Shown here: one piece after another, positions 29,666 to 42,694 of the stretch
How the letters are laid out: every line of letters begins with the position of its first letter
How positions within the stretch are numbered: the first letter of the stretch is position 1
Source: Prostheceraeus crozeri
Lineage: Eukaryota; Platyhelminthes; Polycladida; Euryleptidae
NCBI GenBank assembly: GCA_907163375.1
Contig: CAJQUW010006145.1
Span: 1 to 64,000, forward strand
DNA length: 64,000 bases
Direction of reading: 5' to 3'
Notes under the pieces: model-generated
Told to the model about the DNA's origin: nothing
Database searches by the model: none
The model's input: the letters and a program-made list of their open reading frames with translations, nothing else
Position numbers and translations under genes: made by a program

Positions 29666-31789
29666 ATCGTGGCACCTCTCTCGTTGCCTAATTAGACTGG
29701 CAAAAAAGCATTACGAGCATAGGGACAATACTGCTTTTTTGCAAACTGCTGTGAATTGGTTTCACGCGAATCACGATCTCGCGGTTTTTCTTTTCACAAA
29801 TAACGCGAGAAATAATGTGGCACATAAATGATTAGTTGTCGTTCGTCAGAACTATAAAAATCGTTAACAAGTTTTGAGTGAAAACAGGGGTCTAATTGCA
29901 TTTTTGCAGTTATCTCCAGTGTTTTGCGAGGGCACGATTTCTTTTTGTTTCAGGCATTTGAATTATCAACCTAGTTATCATTTGTAACGTTTGTGGCGGT
30001 TTTTACTTGTGTTAATTTCGTGGGAGAATTATTTTTGACACAAGGTTTTCTAGGAGTTATGATTTAGTTGTTTAATAAAGCCACGTGCTTTGCTACAATG
30101 GGTATAATGTCATAGGGTTATTGCTGAAAATTTAAGTAAAGGTTGGTGATTAGATGATGTAGTCAGTTTAAGGCAGCGGCTATTACACCGGCTGGGCCGA
30201 TACAACTTCGGTTTTGGCTATTGCACCGGCTGAGCTTTTACAACACTACACCATGTCTGTTGTTCCACCTCGTGTTTCCCAGCTGTTAAAGACTCCAAGT
30301 GACTTAATGTAGCAAGAAATATGTACAGTGATGTGTCCTGATTCTATCTTGTCTCGCCTTCAGCCTTAGAGGAATTTTGTGACCCCATTCGTGGGAAGCA
30401 TATTTCCTATAGTTTTGAACTACTCCAAAACACTAAAAGAGACCCTGTTTGTGATCAATTCTTATTATTTTCTAGAATCTTATTCTGTGGTTGATATTTT
30501 TGTGCACAATTTGGTGTAGATGTTTTTTACTTTTCTCTTGTGATACGATCAATACCACCTTCTCAGTCGCTGTGATATTCACGAGAACGAAATTGGACCG
30601 ACTCAGCCGTTGTAGCAGCCATCACTGCCTTTCATTTCTTGTCTTTTCAATGGTGCTTTCTTGGCGTGATTCAAATTATATGTGGGCCTTAATTTCTGTG
30701 TTTAATGTTTTAGTAATTATTTTCTATTTCAACAAATAATCATTCAAGTAAATACTTGAGAGGAAGTATAGACGACATGTACATCGACAGGCTACATACA
30801 AGTTGAGCATTTTACGGATCTAGATGGTGATAGTTCTTCATGATATAGCCCACTTGTCTTCCGAAAAGTGAATCTTGTCAATTAATGATGCGGACTTTAG
30901 ACGTCTATATAGCCTAGTCAACCGCCTAACAGACATGATTTGCATCTTCAGTTTACATGTTCTATGCTATTTCTAAGCACACAGTTGGCTCTTGAAATCC
31001 TATCGAGCATTTACTCATTTGTAAAATACTGCAATTGTTCTTTTTTTTGATCATTTCAATTTCATCCCAAATTCTTCAGAAATTTGTCAAATGTAAAGAA
31101 CATAGATCTACTGAGCACGATTTTCTACAAGTCAGGATTCCGGTATTCTTCTCATCTCTCTTACTGTTAGTTTCTTGTACAATTTCGTGTTGACTGTGTA
31201 CATCCTCCGACGTATCACCTTCGCTCCTCTCGAATGCATTTCACTAGTCAACTGAGAAATTCAATTTCAGGTTTTTGGATCTGCCATTCAGGCAAACACC
31301 TCGATGCCAAAACTTCTTGTACCCGCAGATAATCAAGGAGTTGGGCACTCACCGAATTCTAGGATTCACCGAAAAATTTCACTCACCTATATATTTTTCG
31401 GTGGCAAATTCTCGAAAGTTACGATAGCCGATGAAAATCAGTCGAAAATCACTTAACAGTAATTCTAGACACCATCTCTACGGTAGTTGTGGCGATAAGT
31501 GCATGAAGCTGCTTGTTTATTAACAATTAAAAGGTAAATTTTTACTAATTTGATGCAATCTTGGACGGAAATAAGTGAAGCCACCCTGTCATTCGTCCAT
31601 GTTTGAACGGGTGAGATGGCCTACTAAAATTGCCAGTTGGTAATATATTTGCATGATGTACTCCCAGATTATTTAGAACTGATTATCTTTTCAATTGCTA
31701 TTTCACTGCATTAAGACATCTCAGATGCCTGCCATATGAGTAGACCTAAGTAACAGTTCTTACTCTAGTAAGATAGGCCTAACTGTACC
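29666..31789. other. intergenic stretch without recognised genes
   Basis: AT-rich with scattered short frames. It contains a short tandem-like GGCTATTACACCGGCTGGG pair (30178-30235) and a self-complementary GCAAAAAAGC...GCTTTTTTGC pair around 29700-29742. Nothing supports a gene. Confidence 0.4.
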
Positions 31790-33580
31790 CAGGGTGGCGG
31801 CCGAGTGCGGGAATTTTGTTGCGTCCCGGGAATCGCCCTTAAATTTGAGTGAAATAGCCAATTATTAGGTGACTCTTAAGTAGCCCGGCAATGCCATTTT
31901 GTGACTACTTACCACTAAGTTCAATGAGCAGAATTTCTTCGATTTCAACAGTTATTAATATGGCTGTTTTTAAGCCCACTATTTCTATTAGATTAAAGTG
32001 CATCAGAGTTTTCGTTGGAATTTCGAATGAAAGTCAGTGACTAAGCTAAGTCATGAGTTCGAAGCCATACAGTAAATCATGAAAATTTTAAGCCCGACAA
32101 TTTACCGACAGATCCCGACAGTTTTTTTCACCGGGATATGCACAAAAAAGGCCCAGCCATTGAATACCTGGATACATGTGTTTAACGGCGATATACACAC
32201 ATGTGTTTCTTAACAAAGTGCACCGAAATACTAATCGACGGTCAAATAAAATCTTTCAAGAGTACTGAATTAGTTGAAGGCCTATTAAAAATTTGATGAC
32301 ATTACCGGTACTTGTTTTGAAAGTAATCAGAGCCATAAAAGTTCTTTGATTAAACTTAAGTAGGCCTACACATTAAATCGCACATTTAGCTGCTTAGCTA
32401 TTTTTTGAAACAAGCACAGTTAATCAGGTCCTTATTCAGTGGCTTGTAGCCATGAACTACTTATGAGATCTGCATTACAGTGATAGAAAGATTAATTTTG
32501 TACTCGCTAATGATCAAAAAGCAATTCATTTTCATCAACTGATGAATTTTATTTTATTTTATTTCATACAATTTTTACCTAAGCTTATAACTGATAAAAA
32601 ACTGTAGTTAAATCATTGCAATTTTTCGATCGCATCGTCAGCCAAACGAATCACATTAATCGCCAGCTCCTTAGAACTTAAGGATCAAGCGGCTGCCGTT
32701 GCTTCCATGAAATCAATCGTGGAAGCAGCAGTTCTGAAACTACAATCGTCTTCCTTTTTGAAATAAATTTCTGTGCTCGTGCAGATTCATGTCGCCTTCT
32801 TTTCAAAAGCATCGGAAATTGGAATTGTGGGCCATCGCTTTGTCCGAAAATGTACCTTCTATTATCCAGAAAGAGGACACTTCTTCATTGGAATCGGAGA
32901 TTTGTCATTTTCAAACATCAGATTCTATAACATAATCGACAGTATCCGATTATTGGAAACGAATCCGTGATACTGGTATAGATACCACAAAATTGTCATT
33001 TTGACATGAAGCTCTGCTTTGCATGCCGCATGCAAACGCGGACGTTGAACGCATCTTCAGAAATTTGAAGGATAATATCCATTATAAACGTTCTTCCATC
33101 ATCCCTCAAATAGTAAAAGCATTGATTGTCTAAATTCTGTTTGTTGGCCAAGGATTAGGACACTCGAACCATGCGCTGACCCCAAACTTATCAAATTAGC
33201 AGCCGCTGCTCGCGCTGAAAAGGAAAAGCGCTTACAACAAATGAAAAATGACGATCAAGTGATAAAACAAATGGGACTTTCATAAGAAGTTGAAGCTGCC
33301 AAATCGCTGAACTCTGAAATTCAAAAATTGTCAGCATCAGCTACTGCGGCTGATGAGCAAATCCGACAGAAGTTGGAGAAGAAACATTTGCAAACATTGC
33401 ACGACGACAGGCGAAGCAAGCGGACGAGGATATAGAAGAATTAAGAAACAAGGATTTAAAAAAGGAAGCACATCCAATCAGCCAGAATAGTCGTGAGATC
33501 ACGCAAAATCTGTTGTTATATCACAAGAAGATCCTGATTCGACTAAACGCCACAATTCAAGACTAACCAAAACGGAATAC
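31790..33580 (+). mobile_element. decayed hAT transposon of the CAGGGTGGC type
   Basis: The left tip CAGGGTGGCGGCCGAGTGCG and GGGAATTTTG, CCCGGGAATCG words behind it are of a hAT family whose ends carry CCGGGAA blocks; GATCCCGACAG and CACCGGGATA follow near 32110-32140. A transposase C-terminus in the same orientation lies downstream. I could not find the right terminal repeat, so the element is incomplete or its right end is lost. Confidence 0.5.
32775..33450 (+). pseudogene. hAT-type transposase C-terminus, decayed
   Basis: One reading frame gives KLELWAIALSENVPS, then STVSDYWKRIRDTG, then ALLCMPHANADVERIFRNLK and SSIIPQIVKALIV, the dimerisation region of hAT-like transposases (consensus PHSNADVERIFS). 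It is broken by in-frame stops near 32935 and 32998 and by a stop at about 33131. A Lys/Glu/Ala-rich helical tail (LIKLAAAARAEKEKR) follows at 33190-33450 with further breaks. The catalytic core upstream is not recognisable. Confidence 0.7.
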
Positions 33581-33931
33581 GTGTCGTGTTTCTATTCTGA
33601 TACATTTAGAGGATTTTGTTAATAATCTTGCTTTGCAAGATCCGTTAATTTTTTCAAAGACAGGAAAATGATACACGTGATTGCTATTATCTCTCAGTAT
33701 TGAGTGCTTTGATTAGAGCATTTTTAGACTTTCAAAGTCACTCATTACAATACATTAGGGTATGGGTAAAAGTTCCTCGAAAATATAAGTTCAAACTTTG
33801 CATATATATGTACGTGTCTATACATGTCAATGTTTAAATCAATAATAAATTTGAAGTTTCAAGATGAAACTTGCATGGCCGAAAATTAGAAAAGTTGTGC
33901 GCAGGAGCACTGCATATAGTAGATAGCAAAT

Positions 33932-34204
33932 TGTGGAATCGATGTCTATTGTTCATGACACCGTCATTCATTCTTTATTCATTTGACACTCTACTTCTAC
34001 ATACTATGTCCATGTACATTCATTACCAGTGCGTCATGTACTTTTGATTTCTATTCACAACATTTGCATGGCATATCATGGACACGGTTAGCAATTGCTA
34101 ACCGTGTCCATGATATGCCATGCAAATGTTGTTCAACATAGAATCATCTCTGCTACTAGATGGTTGTTCTATCTGCTGTACGGTAACGTAGAAGGGATTC
34201 AACA
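33932..34204 (+). repeat. 5' LTR, 273 bp, with a 76-bp perfect palindrome
   Basis: Begins TGTGGAATCGATG and ends GGGATTCAACA, the TG...CA form. The block 34057-34132 is a perfect palindrome with 38-nt arms. The 3' LTR has only the right half of it, which explains most of the length difference between the LTRs. Confidence 0.95.
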
Positions 34205-34222
34205 TTTGACGACGAGGAAAAT

Positions 34223-37200
34223 ATGGACAAATTTACTCCTCCACCTACATTGTCGTGTAATCCAAAGGAATCCGATTGGATCTACTTTTCAAGACAATTT
34301 ACAAATTACTTGGCAATAGTCAAAGCAGATGACGACCAAAAGCTTCCCTTACTTTTAAACTGCATCGGAAGAGATGGTTTATTGACATACGATGGGTTGC
34401 CATCTCCAAAAGCCAAATACCAAGAAGCCATGGATCGATTCAACGAGCATTTCACAGGGCGTACAACGATTCTACTGAAACGTAAACTATTCTATGAAGC
34501 CAAGCAAGGAACTGATGATTCTGTGTCGGACTTCACCTGCAGATTACGGCGTCTGGTCGCAGAATGTGACCTGGATCAGCTGCTGCTATACGTGATATAT
34601 TCGTCATTGGAGTCGTGGATGATCGCTTGGGAGAGAGACTGCTAGCGGAAGATGCCAAGTCGCTTACATTTGAATTAACACTGGCAAAAGTGGAATCCTA
34701 CGAACGTGCGAAATCGGAGCGAGGGAGGACTGTTGCTGCTGTAGGATACAATCTAACTCCACATTTGCAATCTTCTACACCTGCTGCAAATTACAGAAAA
34801 TCCTCTTACAGGTCAAATTAACCACAACCTGATCAATCAGTTGGTCAATGCTGTCGCTGTGGCTCCTCAACACATCGTGCCAATCCCAAAGTGTCCAGCT
34901 CTGAAAGCTATTTGCAGATTCTGCTCGAAATCTGGACATTTTCAAAAGATGTGCCGATTGAAGAACAAATCCACAAGTACGAAACAGGCTCAAGTTCGAG
35001 GATTGCAGAAATCGGATGACAGTAAGACCGATTCTCATTGAGTTTAATATTTTTCCATTCGGTAAATCTGATGCCTCTAAAGATGTGCAAATTGACGATA
35101 AACATTTTACTGTAATTTTGGATAGTGGCGCTGAAGTTAACGTTATCCCACGATATCTAATTCCGGATAAAGCTTTAACTCCTACTGATGTATGCATAAA
35201 AAGTTGGGGTAATTTTGATGTACCAGTTTTAGGTAGTGTCAGATGTAAAGTTACCTGTAATTCTCGTGAAAGTTTTGCTACTTTTTTGTAGTTGATATAC
35301 CTAAAATGCAATCCTTATTTTCATTGACATTACTACGTGAGCTAGATCTCATTTCTGAACTTGCATCCTGTACTAGTGATACTGATAGCATTACTCTTAA
35401 TGACATTGAAACTGAATTTCCTTCTTTATTTGTTGGTATGAATGATGCATGTATAAATACTGGTTACAAATACCGTGTAGCATTAAAAGATGACTGCGTA
35501 CCATTCAGTGCCCCTGTTAGAAGAGTTCCTCCAGCGTTATTGCCTAAGGTCAAGACAGTGTTAGATGATATGGAAGAAAAAGGCGTGATAAGGAAGATAA
35601 ACGAGCCAACAGAACATTGTGCACCTATGGTAATTGCACTTAAATCTTCTGGAGATTTGAGGATTTGCTGTGACTTTCGCCGATTAAACAAATCTTTGAA
35701 GCGAGAGATATATCAAATACCAACGTTTGATGAACTTGCGGCAAGGGTAAGAAACCCAAGAATATATCGCTTGGATTGCAAAAATTCATTTTGGTAAGTA
35801 CCGGTGCATACAGACAGCCAGGAAATTCTTACATTCTCGTCACCTTTTGGGAGATACTGTTATCAAAGACTTCCTTTCGGTATAGCATCCGCACCAGAAG
35901 TATTTACTCGAGTACTGCAAGAGATCTTGAATGGTATCGATAACGTCCTAGTCTATGTAGATGATAGTCATCGTCACTAGTGATAAAGCGAATCATGATA
36001 AAACGCTTCGACAAGTTTGTCAACGTCTCTCGGATGCTGGAGTGAGCCTAAATAGAGACAAATGTTCCATCGCAACCGAAAAAGTTGAATTCTTGAGCCA
36101 TGTCTGGTCTTGTAAAGGTATCTCTTCGGATCCTAGCAAACTTGCAGCTGTTCGTGAACTGTCATTGCCTCAAATGAAAGACACTTTGCGATCATTTCTT
36201 GGATTGGCAGGATACGGGTAACAAAACAATTCCTCATTTTAGCAGTCTTGCCAAACCGCTATGGGACTCATTTAAAACGGAGTCAGCAAGCTTGGATTGG
36301 AATGATTATTCTGTTTGCGCATTTGAGGATCCTCGAGCCGAGTTGTTCTCCGACCGATGCAGGGCATACTTTGACCCATCAAAGAAAGTCGTAGTACAAA
36401 CCGACGCAAGCCAATCTGGCCTTGGCTGTGTTCTTATCCAGGAAGGAAGGATAGTTTTGTTTGCATCTAGAACTCTTACGGCCACCGAACAAAAATATTC
36501 ACAAATAGAACGTGAGTTTTTGGGTATTGTTTTGGCGTTAAACGATTAGCAAACTCCTTATTGGACTCAACTTCGAGCTTCAAACGGACCATCTACCAAT
36601 CGTTCAATTATTTCAGAAACCTATTGATGCACTATCCAACAGAATTCAAAGATGGATAATTACAATTCAACACTTCTCGTCTAGAATCTCACACATCAAA
36701 GGTAAAAATAATGTACTTGCTGACTGCTTGTCCAGAAATTCTATTGAATGAACTCCTTGTGAAGATGAAATTGCTGACCATACGCTATGCTTTATTATGA
36801 CAAGTCATCCTGTTAACCTTAAGATGATTGCTGATGCTACTGAACAAGATGAATTACTATGTGAAGTTGCAGACCATATTCAGAATGGTTGGACCAAACA
36901 ACATTCAAAATCTGTACGTCCCTTTTACCTGATGCGATTTGAATTGAGTTTGAAAGTCTGTCGTGACAAATTTATCATCTGTAGGGGTGACAGCTTATTG
37001 ATACCTGAAAAATTGAAACAGAACGTCCTTGGGATTGGACATGAAGGACATGTTGGCGTTACAAAAATGAAGTCTAGTATACGTACGTTGCCATGCTTAT
37101 TGGTTGGGAATGAATTCTGACATAGAAAATTATGTAAGGAAATGTACTGCTTGTACTATCCAACCTCGTTGTGATGCTGCACCTCTAACCGAAGTTGCTG

Positions 37201-38077
37201 AAAGAGTTGAAAAGGCTTGGGATAAGGTTTCAATCGATTTAACCGGTCCTGGCAATGTGTTGGACAACAAGGTTCTTCTCACAGTGATAGATCTTTATTC
37301 ACAATTCCCTGAAATATTTATTCTTCGTCATGCATCAACATCAGAAATTATTCAGAATTTAAGATCTGTTTTTGCAAGATTCGGTCTGCCAAAGGTAATT
37401 ATTTCTGATAATGGTACTGTATTCAGGTCAGTTGAATTATCAAATTTTCTAAATGCATGTGGTATTAAACACATATTTTCTTCCCTATATTATCCTCGTG
37501 GGAACTCAACGATCGAAAGGATGCATGGAACACTGAAGAATCGTTTAAAGCGAATACGAACGAATGCACATGTTTCCCTGGAATCATCTATTGATCAGAT
37601 ACTCTACGATATCAGGAGCTCTTCAAATGATATTACTGGTGAAACGCCCTATTATCGCCTATGTCAACAAAGCTGAGCCGAATGAATGAGCAAACGAAAT
37701 CGCCGGTGATGCGGAAAAGATCAGCAGCCTCCGAGTATTCGAAAAAGTGGTCCTCGTCAGATAGAAATTATCAGCCCGGTGAGAATGTATTGATACGGAT
37801 GGGCGATGGTCAACCTTATAACGTGAAGGGATTGATAAAACGGAAGATCGGGAAATACACGTATTTGATCGATTTAGATGGTCGAGTTGTTCGATACAAC
37901 CAACGGAACCTAAAACCACCTCGGGGAGATGGTCCAGTCGTACATGTGATGATGTTGATAGAGCGTATGATGATGTTATTCTTCATGACAATTCTGATAC
38001 TTCTACTAGGCCTTCTCCTCCTAGGTCGCTTAGATATCCTACCCGTTCTAGACAGCCCCGAATTTTACGGTGAACGT
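34223..38077 (+). pseudogene. gag-pol region of the gypsy element, broken
   Basis: Gag-like region from 34223 with a CCHC knuckle (CRFCSKSGHFQKMC, about 34910). Then a protease with VILDSGAEVNVIP (about 35115), a reverse transcriptase with LRICCDFRRLN and the YVDD catalytic box (35650-35970), RNase H with QTDASQSGLGCVL (about 36400), and an integrase with H2C2 zinc region and DDE core (37030-37660). The C-terminal integrase tail reaches about 37920. Domain order and spacing are normal. The region is broken in roughly ten places and is treated as a fossil. Confidence 0.9.
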
Positions 38078-38142
38078 CTTTTCCATTGTTATTTTTTCTT
38101 ATCTAACGTTACTTCATGTATTTTTTTAAAGTGTAGGGAAGG

Positions 38143-38381
38143 TGTGGAATCGATGTCTATTGTTCATGACACCGTCATTCATTCTTTATTCATTTGACAC
38201 TCTTATACTTCTACATACTATGTCCATGTACATTCATCACCAGTGCGTCATGTACTTTTGATTTCTAATCACTTGCTAACCGTGTCCATGATATGCCATG
38301 CAAATGTTGTTCAATATGAATCATCTCTGCTACTAGATGGTTGTTCTATCTGCTGTACGGTAACGTAGAAGGGATTCAACA
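38143..38381 (+). repeat. 3' LTR, 239 bp
   Basis: Same ends as the 5' LTR and about 98% identity over the shared part; it lacks the left arm of the palindrome. Followed by the CAAAT duplication. Confidence 0.95.
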
Positions 38382-38386
38382 CAAAT

Positions 38387-39264
38387 ATAGTAGGTAGATA
38401 TGTCAAATTATCTATTGTCTTTGATTATTTGTTGCAAATGAAGCATGCAGTATATCTACATCATTAAAAATTGAAATAAATTGTTGTTCCGGTAATACAA
38501 GCAGAAGATATTATGAACTCTCAGTCATGTCCTAATCTTTGAGATGCTGTCACGTGTTTGCGAGGAAAGGACAAGGCAAAAACCACTGATTAGATTTTTA
38601 TTCATATATTTGTGGAACGCCATTCAATATAAACTGTACACGCTCTACCACAACGTGATGCATGCACGGGAAAGCAGAAGAGCAGCACCATTATCTCGGT
38701 TCTCAATTGTGACGGTTAAGTTCATGGGAAATTGTGGTAGGAGTCCGTCAGCTATAACTCGGATGAGTTCTCGTAAGCGCCCTGTTGATCCTAAGTTCTG
38801 GTAGACAATGACCAGTCTGCCGATGTTCCCATTCATTCTAGGTTTGGAAGTTGGGCGTGTATGCAAACACTTGTCTCATATGAATAATGATAATGAAGAA
38901 GTTCATGAGTTTATGATTCTGAGGATAAAACATGTTCCATGCTGTGTTGCCTAAAATTGCGTCCTACGCTCACTTATCTTAGGAACAAATTAGTGTCATT
39001 AGACGTGCATCAAAGTGACTCAAAAGAATTAGGTCAGACTGCGTAGCACAGTGGCGTAAGTTCATCATAGATTCTCGACGATGTCTTAAGAAGCAACAGG
39101 TCGTCACGTAATAATTTTGCTCAATCGACCACAGCTATTCAGCCACAGCTCCATCTGTTGTCACATGTCATTCAAAGAGGTAACAGAGCACAAGAGAGCA
39201 GTGGCATGCACAAAACGACTATTCCCACATAACAAATGTCGTTTTCAGTGTTCAATTCAATCAA
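38387..39264. other. intergenic region between the gypsy element and the TAOK 3' end
   Basis: Opposite-strand open frames of about 70-86 codons overlap at 38544-38866 in a locally GC-richer block. Neither has a family match I can name. Otherwise AT-rich with no recognised feature. Confidence 0.35.
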
Positions 39265-39270
39265 TTTATT
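39265..39270 (-). terminator. TAOK polyadenylation signal
   Basis: AATAAA on the minus strand, 90 bp beyond the TAOK stop codon. It gives a short 3' untranslated region. Confidence 0.6.
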
Positions 39271-39359
39271 GATATCTCACGATTCACTGTGTACTCATTG
39301 GCGGTCGACTGGACGTGCACGCATTTAGGGATGGGGAAGATAAATCTGATGTTCAATCG

Positions 39360-39698
39360 TCAACTAGGCTGCAAATCAGCACGACTGTCTCGCCATCGAT
39401 TTCCACCATTACCAGGCGTGCCTGGCGTTGATCCAGAGCTGGAAGCCCCACCGGACATAGAAGCAAGAGGAGATGATGACGAACCAGATAACATGCTCAC
39501 TGGCCTAGGATGCATACTGGACTCCATCCCCGATCGAATACTAACACCAGCAGGAATTGGTGTCGCCAGTTGCAAACTGTCTAAGCCAAGTCGAGTCGTT
39601 TCCGCAGCGAAGGCTTGACTTTCCCCGGCTAGTTGTTCATTTAAAGCTTGTAACTGTCGCTGCCTTTCTGTGCGAAGCCGACTCGTGTTTTCTTCGAC
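39360..39698 (-). CDS. TAOK: TAO kinase, last coding exon
   Basis: Terminal exon of the host TAO-kinase gene. The acceptor is ATTGCAG followed by GTCGAAGAA, in phase 0, and the TGA stop ends at 39360. The 112 codons begin VEENTSRLRTERQRQLQALN, continuing the coiled coil of the preceding exon, as vertebrate TAOK does with KIEEEL.ALQ.ER. Then comes ETTRLGLDSL, equivalent to the TAOK ESMRLGF segment. After that the protein is a Ser/Gly/Pro-rich tail (residues about 50-112 of the exon) without similarity I recognise. It is separated from the previous exon by a 15.6-kb intron full of transposons. Confidence 0.88.
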   Translation of the reverse strand, partial: VEENTSRLRTERQRQLQALNEQLAGESQAFAAETTRLGLDSLQLATPIPAGVSIRSGMESSMHPRPVSMLSGSSSSPLASMSGGASSSGSTPGTPGNGGNRWRDSRADLQPS

Positions 39699-41714
39699 CT
39701 GCAATTAAAGATCACTGACTTGAACATGAACTAAACAATTATGATGGGAGCATGGATCAAGAAATCGATGTATTTTTCACAAAATTAAAAAAATAATAAA
39801 ATTGTAATTTATTATCAAAAAAATTAATAAAATTAATTTATTAAAATTTCACTGAATTAAATTCATTAAATCGACAAAAATTAGTTCTTGTTCCACGTGC
39901 ACATAGCACCTGCCTCCGTACAAATGGTCACGGATTCATGTATCCTAAATAAAATTAAATTCACTAAATCGGCATTTTTTAATTTCTACGTTGTATGGTA
40001 CTTTGGACAATAGACAAATAGATAAATGTTATACCATACCTTCACACCACAAACTGACAAGAGCATTGAGATAATAAAACATGTACATGAATTTATGGAA
40101 GCAAGTATTCTAAAATTAAGATCCCAGCTTTTAGATAACGTTTCAGGCAGTTGGTAATTAATGTACATGTAATTCAATTCTCTTGGTTGCAGAAAAAACT
40201 GTGATTCAATTGCAGACTCTTGGTTACAGAAAAACCCAGAGAGTTTCCCCGATTTTCGGAATACTCTTGCGTTAAATCCGTTACCATATTCCTGACATTT
40301 TAATATTAAGAAAGCATATGCCTACACGAAGCTTGATTATGATGATCAACAACGACTAAGCATGAATGCACCATAAATGTTGCTTGACATATTATTTCCA
40401 CTGAAATGTGGCAGTCAGCATCATGAATAAAATCGAAAAATAAATCTTATTTGACTTCAGAATTTATTGGCATGCTATCTGATGTGTGGACGTGGTGCTT
40501 AACGGGCACCTGATGCAAAGTAATATGATATTTTCAAAAATGTTGCTTTGATGCCCTAGAGAATTTCTACATTCTTGTTTGGAAATGAGATAGCATAATG
40601 AATACATCTCGAGAACCTTTCTGGCTGTTGACAGACAATCGTCTGATACTCATGCCATAACGACCCACTATCATCAATCCAATTCATCACTTAACTTCAC
40701 TGTGATCCGGCAGGGGCCGTGCTCCTTTCGAAAAATTGTATTTTAAAGGTTCTCTAACAAGAAAAGATTCAAGATGAAACAAACAAATTATTTAACAAAA
40801 AAGAATAAAATAGATAGGAAAGATACTGTATAACATAAAACCGACATCATAAGATAGGAAAGTACATGAACTGAGTAAAGAATAAGTAACTGTTGCAATG
40901 AGTAACAATGAGTAAGGGAATACAGGCCAGTGTTTTTAAGGGGATTTACAGCTCCTTTTTGGGACCGTAAATTCTTCTAGCCGTAACATTTTATCTGAGA
41001 TGCCTACTCCTAATAAATTGCAACATCACATTGAATTGAATAGAAGCATTACATCGAAATTGATGAGTGCTGCCCGGAATTGACTAATTGTGGTCGCTAC
41101 GACAAGTATCGACATTCAGGAAGACATAAGTAACCCAGCGCATAAATTTCATGCGAAGTTAACAACAGCGATGAAATTGACGCAGATAGATGGTTTGTAC
41201 TTTCATTGCAATGAACCAAAAAATTCTTTGATGTTGTTAATGCACAGTATGTATTATGCTGTAATTGATCGAACATTGCAACAGTAACAACAGCCTATAT
41301 ACTACACTGGTCTAGGAAACTATATTATGATCGTCTTTACTTTCTTCTTATTGCTAAAATGTCTGGAGTGGAGCTGTAACTGACTTCATGTCATTAAATA
41401 ATTTTGCATTTCCAATTTATGTGCTTGCATAAGCTTAGTATAGTCTGCAATTCATACTATATCTGGGATGATGGATTCTTCATTTGGGACCGTAGATGTA
41501 TCCTTAAGAAAATTATAGAATGAAGGGTATATGATGCATATAGTATGATACAGTGAAAAACTAGTAAGATGGAGAATTCTTTCAAAGCCAAAAGTTTGAT
41601 AGTATGTCATTTTAACAGAGCTTCTGCTTCTGCACTAGCACTATGGACTAATGATTGAAGCTAGAGGTCATTCAACAAATAATTAGCGTTTACTGCATAG
41701 CCTAGCTTCTAATG

Positions 41715-41935
41715 AAATAGTATCTGAAGGCACATCCCGTCTGACGGAGTGCTAGCAAATGGTCAGAGAGTTTTCCCCAAATGAATTTTCACACGTTCCG
41801 CAACGTGTTCGAGAATGTTAGATATTCTTGTGGTGCGCCGGCTGGTCTTGTGCACGCTTTGGTCGATTTGATGACGTAGTAGACAGATTCCAATGGAAGA
41901 TACCTGCTGATACAATAGATGCCACCAATTTGGGC
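41715..41935 (-). mobile_element. decayed LINE fragment (reverse transcriptase C-terminus)
   Basis: The DNA is similar over about 220 bp to the 3' coding part of the LINE at 45354-48770 (shared CCGTCTGACGGAG, and GGAAGATACCTGCTGATAC against GGAAGATAGCTGCTGGCAC), in the same orientation. It has many changes and no open frame of its own, so it is an old 5'-truncated copy. Confidence 0.8.
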
Positions 41936-41944
41936 CCTGAGAGT

Positions 41945-42030
41945 ACTCGAAAATGTCGATTCGAATTTCGCTCTCGAGCACTAGACTGACTCGACTCGAG
42001 TTGAGTCGATTGATTCTCGAATCGACATGA
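41945..42030. repeat. TCGATTCGA-type inverted repeat
   Basis: ATGTCGATTCGAA and TTCTCGAATCGACAT are inverted around a core with CTCGAG and GACTCGAC words. A small foldback of unknown origin, directly after the LINE fragment. Confidence 0.6.
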
Positions 42031-42694
42031 CGCAAATCTTCAAACATAGTTTGTTAGCAATTCTATTGCGGTTTCTCCGTCTTTTTGTGACTTGCTTATT
42101 AAAGTTTACTATTTACATCAACGACTTACTTATTGCTTATATGTACTTCCATGAATGCACAATCATTAGTCTGATTTACCTGATACCTGCCCCAGTCATC
42201 GCAAGTCAACTTTTTTGCAGTGCGATGATTTCTACAAATTATAATTGAAATTGTCAATGGAATGATGGTCATTTGAATCATATATCATCATGCTTTCCCG
42301 TAGTCAATAAATATATTTGATCTTACAGATTTCGCTTTTCTGTTCTGCTGAATGAAACCAGTTTTTATGATGTCGATTATGCTGATGCAGCAGTGAGGAT
42401 GGCAATAAATGCGTACAATAATCGGGCAAATTACCCGAAATCGTGCATTTCCTGAAAATTGTAACATGTGATCTAGTATCGAGAAAATCCAACAATTTTG
42501 CAGATTTCCTATGCTAAGCAGCTTCCGAATTATGCTATCGCAAGGCCTCGAACTCGCTACATAGCGATAGTTACGCTGCCTTTCAAGTCCCAACTGCATG
42601 ATTTAGTCTGATCTGTGACATTGCAAATATTACTACTTAAATGCAAATGGATCATGAGATAGCAACAAACGAAATAGTTCTCCATCGTTGTGAT

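Larger units (their letters stand above)
33932..38381 (+). mobile_element. Ty3/gypsy LTR retrotransposon, complete in outline, broken
   Basis: 4.45-kb element with two LTRs and a perfect 5-bp target duplication CAAAT (33927-33931 and 38382-38386). Order is gag-like region with CCHC knuckle, aspartic protease, reverse transcriptase, RNase H, integrase, the Ty3/gypsy (Metaviridae) order. The LTRs are about 98% identical apart from a short block, so the insertion is young. The coding region is nevertheless broken in roughly ten places. No envelope gene is seen. It is a fossil copy. Confidence 0.93.

Noticed and set aside
40705-40990. possible hAT tip CAGGGGCCGTGCTCC
   Set aside because: No matching inverse end or 8-bp duplication was found in the window.
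42538-42600. second tRNA-like sequence on the minus strand
   Set aside because: A GAGTTCGAGGCC B-box-like word is present, but no A box or cloverleaf.
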